From contig JAYMSP010002389.1 in the NCBI GenBank assembly GCA_036897095.1, positions 1 through 24,601 of the forward strand: a stretch of DNA of 24,601 bases. The letters run 5' to 3'. The position numbers and the translations under genes are program-made. This stretch comes from Plantago elongata. Its lineage: Eukaryota; Streptophyta; Magnoliopsida; Lamiales; Plantaginaceae. This document shows positions 19,362 to 24,601 of the stretch, piece after piece. The notes below the pieces were generated by a model. The model did no database searches. It had not been told where the DNA came from and saw only the letters and a list, made by a program, of their open reading frames with translations. Position 1 is the stretch's first letter. Every line of letters starts with the position of its first letter.

Positions 19362-21060
19362 ATGTTTCATATATAATAAATCAACACAACCACCCTCTTG
19401 CAACTCGTACGACCTCCAATCGTCTTAAGTGTAACAGGTGATGCAACTGAATACCAAGTACTTTATGTATATTACATCACATGCTAAATTATATTAAATG
19501 TGGATCTTAATATTTAAGTAAAATGACGGAATCACAGAAGTTCACTGTCTACTCATTGAATGAAGGGGGGATTCGTTAATGTGATAGTATAACAATTCTA
19601 GAGCAGGATAACAGAGGCTTTGGAACTCTACCTTTTTGTGCCAAGTTTGTATACAATTATCTGTATAAGAAGCAGGTTGATCAAGTTGGTAGAGATGGTG
19701 ATGCGAACATTGCTCTGGCTCTTCTGGACGGGATGAAAATGAATTATCCGGACATGAAGGTTGAGTTCAAGCTTAATCCTGGTGACGAATCTCTTAGTGC
19801 TACATTTTGGTCGGGCGGATTTTCACAAGCATCATACAATTATTTTGGTGATCATGTCCGGTGTTGATAATCACTTGAGAAACTACATTTTTGGTGCTGC
19901 ATTGATGTGCGATGAGACAATTGAGGCATACATTTGGTTATTGAGTACATTTAAAAATGTGCTGGGAGGGAAGCACCATGTGTCAGTTTTAACTGACCAA
20001 GATGCAGCCATGTGCTCTGCCATTTCAACTAAGTTTACCGAAGCAAGACATAGGTTGTGCAGTTGGCATTTGATGAGGAACTGCATGCAAAAAGTAAAAA
20101 AAATTAAAAGTTCACTCAATCTCTGGGAAACCTCCTTAAGAAAAATATTAGCGTTCCGGAGTTCGAGCAGTCTTGGGTTGAAATGACTAGACAATTCACG
20201 AAAAATAAGTGGTTGAAAGATTTATATGACATTAGACACACGTGGGGCGACGCTTACTTTCGTAGGCATTTTACAGGAATGATGTCGACTACTCAAAGAG
20301 CTGAGTCGTTGAATTCTCAATTCAACGACAATGGTATGGCTGAAAATAACATCACCTCATTCCTGAAACATTATCATGTTGTTCTTGAAAGAATCTGTTC
20401 CATGTTTTAGGCAGCTGGAGAAGAATCTGAACATAAGCCAGCGTACATCAGATCGAGTGCGCCCCTATTCTAGTTGGAAAAGAAAGCATCAACAATTTGC
20501 ACCAATAATGTGTTCAAGGAATTACGTTTATAAATTCTTAGAGAGCAAGCGCTCGTGGTTGTCGATTTGAGGATGGTGGACAACAATTTTTTTGGAACTT
20601 TTACCAGGCACATATCACGTGATAATAAAGAATGGACGGTTGAGGTAAACCTGGATGAGAAAATATTTCTTTGTAGTTGCACTATATTGGAGACCAATGA
20701 ATTGCCTTGTCGTCACTTGTTTTCTGCATTTAAAGCACTGCACCTAACGAAGATCCATACAGAATGCATATAGCCTAGATGGACGAAATGCATTGTAAAA
20801 GAACTTATGAGGACACATCAAATTGTTTTGTAGCATCACAATCAAAATCACAAACAAAGTCCACAAAGAGATCTCGATTTAATATTTATGAATCCGAAGA
20901 TTCTGGAGAAGAAGATGATGCAATACGGCCCGATAAATCAGCTCCGATCGAGAAATTGAATAAATTTAACGCTTGTGATCTCAACAATTCAACTAAGTTT
21001 AATGCTCGGGATCCGAGAAAGGCTGCGTGAAGAGGCGCACGGAAAGGTTCAAAGCAAATA

Positions 21061-21380
21061 TGCGATACATGTGGGTATGTGTTTTTACATTTTCTTATAT
21101 ATATTTGTAGTGCGGTGTTGACATTAAATATCACGTTGCATTTAATTATTCATATTGTGATTATGTTGTGTTGCTTGTGTTTTGTACTGAAAAAGGGAGT
21201 TGGGACATAAATGTGGATCTTGCTTAAGGAGATGTGGTACATGTAGGTATGTACCTTTATATTTTGATCTAGAACATGTAGTTACAAAATCTTAAAATTG
21301 GTCATGTTGATTCGATTAATTTTTGTGTGGATGTAGCGAGCTTTGAAACAAAGATGGATCTTGCTTGAGGAGAGGCAAGA
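21061..21380 (+). repeat. Duplicated exon-intron unit in the FAR1-like gene
   Basis: TGCGATACATGTGG|GTATGT (21061) and TGTGGTACATGTAG|GTATGT (21233) are matching exon ends with similar intron starts. The exon beginnings GAGTTGGGACATAAATG (21197) and GAGCTTTGAAACAAAGA (21339) both continue into GGATCTTGCTT.AGGAGA. The first encodes ELGHKCGSCLRRCGTC, the second EL, a stop, then NKDGSCLRRG. This looks like a tandem duplication of a small Cys-rich exon. Confidence 0.7.
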
Positions 21381-21630
21381 ATGGTGCTAATGATCCTGTT
21401 GAAACCAATGACGCATGTTTTGAAGACATAGAAAATGAACTATAGATTGGAAGATGAGATCGAAGACGAAGGCCTAAATTGATCAGTTTTATTTGACTAT
21501 CTTGTTAGTTGACGTGGACAGATTTGTTGTCACTTTATACACGTGCTATGCTTTGATATGATTTTAACATTATACTATCTTGTTAGTTGACGTATGTTTC
21601 AGTTTCACTGAAAGTGTATGAAAAAGGTCC

Positions 21631-22105
21631 TATTGTCGTGCGATAAAAGCGTTGTTGCTGAGGCACCATCACCAGTAAAAATCAATCATTAAATATGATG
21701 TACACAGCTGTCACAACAACCAGGGTTGCACATCGCAACAACGGTTCAGAGAGTGAGCTGCCAATCTATTGCCGTGCGACATATTATAGTTGTTGAGGCA
21801 ACGAAACCAGAAACCAGTAAAAACCAGTCATTATATATGATATAGACTGTTGCCATAGCAACCAGGGTTGCACGTCGCAGCAACCGTTTAGACAGTGTGC
21901 TGCTCATCTATTGTCGTGCGGTATAACCGTAGTTGCTTAGATAACGACACCAGTAATAATCAGTCATTATATATGCTACAGACTGTTGCCATAGCAACCA
22001 AGGTTGAACATCGCAACAACCGTTCAGAAATTGTGCTACTCATCTATTATCATGCGACATAACCTTAGTTGTTAAGGCAATGTCACCTATAAAAATCTTC
22101 AGTTA
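21631..22105. repeat. Tandem repeat, about 3.5 units of 136-142 bp
   Basis: Units start at TATTGTCGTGCG-like sequence at 21631, 21767, 21909 and 22045 (spacings 136, 142, 136). Each contains CACCAGTAAAAA.CA.TCATTA, a TGTTGCCATAGCAACCAGGG-type block and CGCAACAACCGTTCAG. The units are rich in short GTTGC/GCAAC inverted repeats. The last unit is partial. The array starts about 185 bp after the FAR1-like stop codon. Confidence 0.85.
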
Positions 22106-22227
22106 AATTGGGCTTGGATTGGCCCATAAAATGCAGTAAATGCAAATGAGCAACCCTCAATAGCTAAAATTCAGGCTTTTAAGAGTCGGGTCATGCCGGC
22201 CAAGTAGAAAACCAATTAATGTGAATT

Positions 22228-22654
22228 TTTTTTATTAGTTAGAAAAAATAAAAAATTACGTAAATTTATTGCATATAGTTGAAAATCTAAAATTGACATA
22301 TATAAAATTAAAATTCTTAACATCATAAGGAAACGTACATAAGATGTACGTTTTGATCTTTCGAGAGTTAGCTTTACTATAGGGACGGGTTATGATCCCG
22401 ATACTGTGCAATGAACATAACAACGTATTATTATTGTTGTTATTATTTTCAACTTATGTTTTATTTTTTCGTAATTTTATTGCATATAGTTGAAAATCTA
22501 AAATTAACCTATTCACAATCTAATAAAACGTTAAATTAAAATTCTTAACATCATTAGGAAACATACATAAGAGGTACGTTTCGATCTTTCGAGACTTAGC
22601 GTTACTATGGGGATGGGTCATGCTCCCGATATTGTGACAATGAACATAACCAAT

Positions 22655-22731
<77 letters not shown>

Positions 22732-23236
22732 TTCAACTTATGTTTTATTTTTTCGTAAATTTATTGCATATAGTTGAAAATTTAAAATTAATCTACATAC
22801 AATCTAGTAAAACGTTACATTAAAATTCTTAACATCACAAGGAAACGTACATATGAGGTACGTTTTGATCTTTCGAAACTTAGCATTACTATACGGATGG
22901 GTCATGCTCCCGATACTGTGACAATGAACATAACCAACGTAGTATTGTTGTTGTTGTTGTTGTTGTTGTTTTCAACTTATATTTTATTTTTTCGTAAATT
23001 TATTGCATCTAGTTGAAAATTTAAAATTGATCTTAATACAATCTAACGAAACGTTAAATTAAAATTTAAAACATCATAAGGAAACGTACATAAGACGTAC
23101 ATTTCGATCTTTCGAGACTTAGCGTTACTATAGGGATGGGTCATGCTCACGATACTGTGATAATGAACATAACCAACGTATTATTATTGTTGTTGTTGTT
23201 GTCGTCGTCGTCGTCGTCGTCATTATTATTATTACT

Positions 23237-23269
<33 letters not shown>

Positions 23270-23290
23270 TTCAACTTATGTTTTATTTTA
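22228..23290. repeat. Tandem array of four units, each with a trinucleotide microsatellite
   Basis: The anchor GCATATAGTTGAAAAT recurs at 22271, 22482, 22766 and (as GCATCTAG) 23005. Each unit continues through TTAAAATTCTTAACATCA, GGAAACGTACATAAGA, GATCTTTCGAGA, GGGTCATGCTCCCGATA and TGAACATAACCAA.GTA. A trinucleotide run and TTTTCAACTTATGTTTTATT follow. Unit length varies mostly with the microsatellite (spacings 211, 284, 239). In unit 1, 22331-22353 is a palindrome with perfect 10-bp arms (AAACGTACAT) around AAG. Confidence 0.88.
22657..22733. repeat. (ATT)n microsatellite, about 25 units
   Basis: An uninterrupted ATT run, the longest of the four embedded microsatellites. The others are mixed ATT/GTT near 22426-22448, GTT at about 22944-22972, and mixed GTT/GTC/ATT/ATC at 23178-23269. 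Confidence 0.95.
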
Positions 23291-24601
23291 TTGGAGAATT
23301 ACGAGAAATGGAAAAACAACATGATGCTACATTTTGAAGCCATCAGTGATCAGATGATTTACATCATCAGAGAAGGGCCAATCAGAATCAGACAGCTCAA
23401 ACAAGTGATTGAGGTATCTGACGGTCGCAGAAACACTGACGCTGAAGTAAGTGATGCTTCTACTAGCAATGGTCGTGTCGCAACTGGACAAGTTGAGTAC
23501 GAAGTTAAACCTCGTGAACTCTGGACATCGGAAGATTCCAAGAAACACAGATTAGACGGTCAAGCTCATAACATCATCATTCGTTCGACACTTGAGCATA
23601 TACAGTGCAAATTGTGGTCTGCAAAGACGGCAAAAATAGCCTAGAAACTGATAAAAGATATATGTGCAGGTACTGAAAAAACCAAGGAAAATAAGTTCGA
23701 AGTTCTAAAGCTGAAATTTCAAATTTTCAAGCAAGGTCCCTCTGAAACATTAGAAGAACTTGATTTTCGGTTTACAACTCTCATGAGTGATATGGCTGCA
23801 TTTGGAGAAAGTGACATATATTCGAATTCTGAGAAAGTGAAAACTATTATCAGAAGTTTGAACCAAAATTGGGAGCATACACAATACTCCTATTTCAATC
23901 AAGGAATGCCCAAAATCACTCCAGTGGAACTCTTTTCTCATTTGGCCATTGTAAACTATGAGAGAACCAAACGAGGTTTGGTTGTAGCTGAAAAGTTACA
24001 GAGCGTTGCTCTAGTTACCCAAGGTACACTTGAAAAGAAGGATACCAAGGTAGTGTCTGAGGAAATGCTCTTGCAGTAACACATATGAAGAAATATGTTA
24101 CTCATGAGATAGAGAGAAGAAAAGCAAAAGAGAAGCTGAAAAAGCATCTCGGACCAAATTATCATCAGTACAAGAACACTCAAATGAACAACTCTCTGAA
24201 CAACCCTACTCAGAAAGATGTTAGTACTGAAGTTGGGAATGATATATACTTCTATTGTCAAAAGCCCGGTCACTTCAAACGTGATTGTCCTTCTTTCAAT
24301 AAGCTTAAGACGGGTGACAAAAAGGAGAGAAGAACATTCAAAAGAACTCAAAGGGCACTGCTTACTCAAGAGAGGAAAAATATCCAAATTCAACTTGATG
24401 CTCTGGATGTTGAGTTAGACTCAAAAAGTGAAGATTCAGAAGACTCAACATTACCATCATCTGAATTGTGCGGAATAACTCATGATGCTATCGATTTTAG
24501 CTTGAAGAAGAACGACGTGTGCGAAGTTGCTGAGATAGTAGGTCCTGACATTTCTAACATCGAAGAATGTCTTATGGCTGATGAGGTAACAACTACATCA
24601 C
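23291..24601 (+). mobile_element. Ty1/copia relic: gag region, runs off the right edge
   Basis: The sequence begins with ENYEKWKNNMMLHFEAI, the copia gag start region. It continues with an ELWTSED segment, FEVLKLKFQIFKQGPSETLE, a VKTIIRSLNQNWEHT segment, a zinc-knuckle region (YCQKPGHFKRDCP, about 24250-24290) and an acidic stretch with ECLMADEV near the window end. This order is standard for copia gag. It starts abruptly next to the tandem array, with no LTR or leader visible, so it is 5'-truncated. A few interruptions break the reading frame. The pol part may lie beyond the window. Moderate preservation suggests a copy younger than the other LTR relics here, but this is only an impression. 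Confidence 0.85.

Larger units (their letters stand above)
18008..21445 (+). pseudogene. FAR1/FRS-like (MULE-derived) protein gene, broken
   Basis: Domains of the FAR1 family appear in order. An acidic N-terminus (SSDDEMSDLEG) comes first. The FAR1 zinc-binding region has RCRCQAKFRVARG at about 18360-18400 and, after an insertion, NQHNHPLATRTTSNRLKC (19380-19430). The linker LPFCAKFVYNYLYKKQVDQ and DGDANIAL follow. The MULE transposase core has FWSGGFSQ..YNYFGD, GVDNHLRNYIFGAALM, LTDQDAAM and RHRLCSWHL. Next come RAESLNSQFND, a SWIM finger CSC..ETNELPCRH (about 20670-20720) and a basic/acidic tail. Two small Cys-rich exons end at TAG 21445. Breaks include a TGA after GHRR near 18220, loss of the DTTY..PFAPF segment with a frameshift near 19855, further frameshifts and stops at 20100-20570 and 20770, and the MITE at 18430. 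Intact members are light-signalling transcription factors or related MULE transposases; which this was is undecided. Confidence 0.85.

Noticed and set aside
21102-21112. TTTGTAGTG as a possible right CACTA terminus
   Set aside because: It sits in an intron of the FAR1-like gene, lacks the TCGTCACAAA subterminal sequence, and its flank does not match the left end at 4512.
23136-23324. Open frame coding a Leu/Ser-rich 62-residue peptide resembling a membrane segment
   Set aside because: It is a translation of the trinucleotide microsatellite in the fourth tandem unit.
1-24601. CRISPR array, bacterial operon or organelle insertion
   Set aside because: No short regularly spaced identical repeats with unique spacers, no ribosome-binding-site-led gene clusters, and all recognised genes are plant nuclear families with introns.

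Overview
The window looks like nuclear DNA of a eudicot plant. The evidence is AT-rich intergenic sequence, GT-AG introns, Ty1/copia and Ty3/gypsy relics, CACTA, hAT and Mutator-type DNA elements, and fragments of plant gene families (bacterial-type PEP carboxylase, GH35 beta-galactosidase, a peroxisomal SDR, a DRT100-like LRR protein, FAR1/FRS). I cannot resolve the family or species. Only one gene looks intact in 24.6 kb: a two-exon peroxisomal small heat-shock protein (15.7-kDa class, C-terminal SKL) at 16297-16905, with a heat-shock element upstream. Nearly everything else is transposable elements and broken host sequence.

Layout. 1-489 is the right end of a plus-strand LTR that abuts a minus-strand gypsy (Tat/Retand-like) relic at 490-2420. 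About 2830-3985 is the 3' end of a copia relic. 4512-10243 looks like a CACTA-type element that has picked up pieces of several unrelated host genes, all in plus orientation and with splice sites kept: an unidentified first exon, a PPC4 exon, GH35 exons and an IBR1/SDRA-like exon. 10244-11254 holds a promoter/leader-like stretch and the 3' part of a DRT100-like LRR pseudogene. 12087-12200 is a very short tRNA-related retroposon with 14-bp target duplications. 13061-14438 is a 5'-truncated LINE end with a 750-bp hAT element (8-bp target duplication) inside it. 14440-15392 is a minus-strand copia LTR with its primer-binding site. The HSP gene follows.

18008-21445 is a FAR1/FRS-type (MULE-derived) pseudogene. 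It is split by a 932-bp Mutator-like MITE with 9-bp target duplications, and the MITE carries a GC-rich palindromic array including a 36-bp perfect palindrome. Next come two unrelated tandem arrays (21631-22105, about 136-142-bp units; 22228-23290, units that each contain a trinucleotide microsatellite). The second array abuts a copia gag relic that runs off the right edge.

I see no sign of a new working system. The most unusual object is the multi-gene capture element, followed by the palindromic MITE inside the FAR1-like gene and the microsatellite-bearing tandem array. Family calls come from reading motifs by eye; no database search was run.
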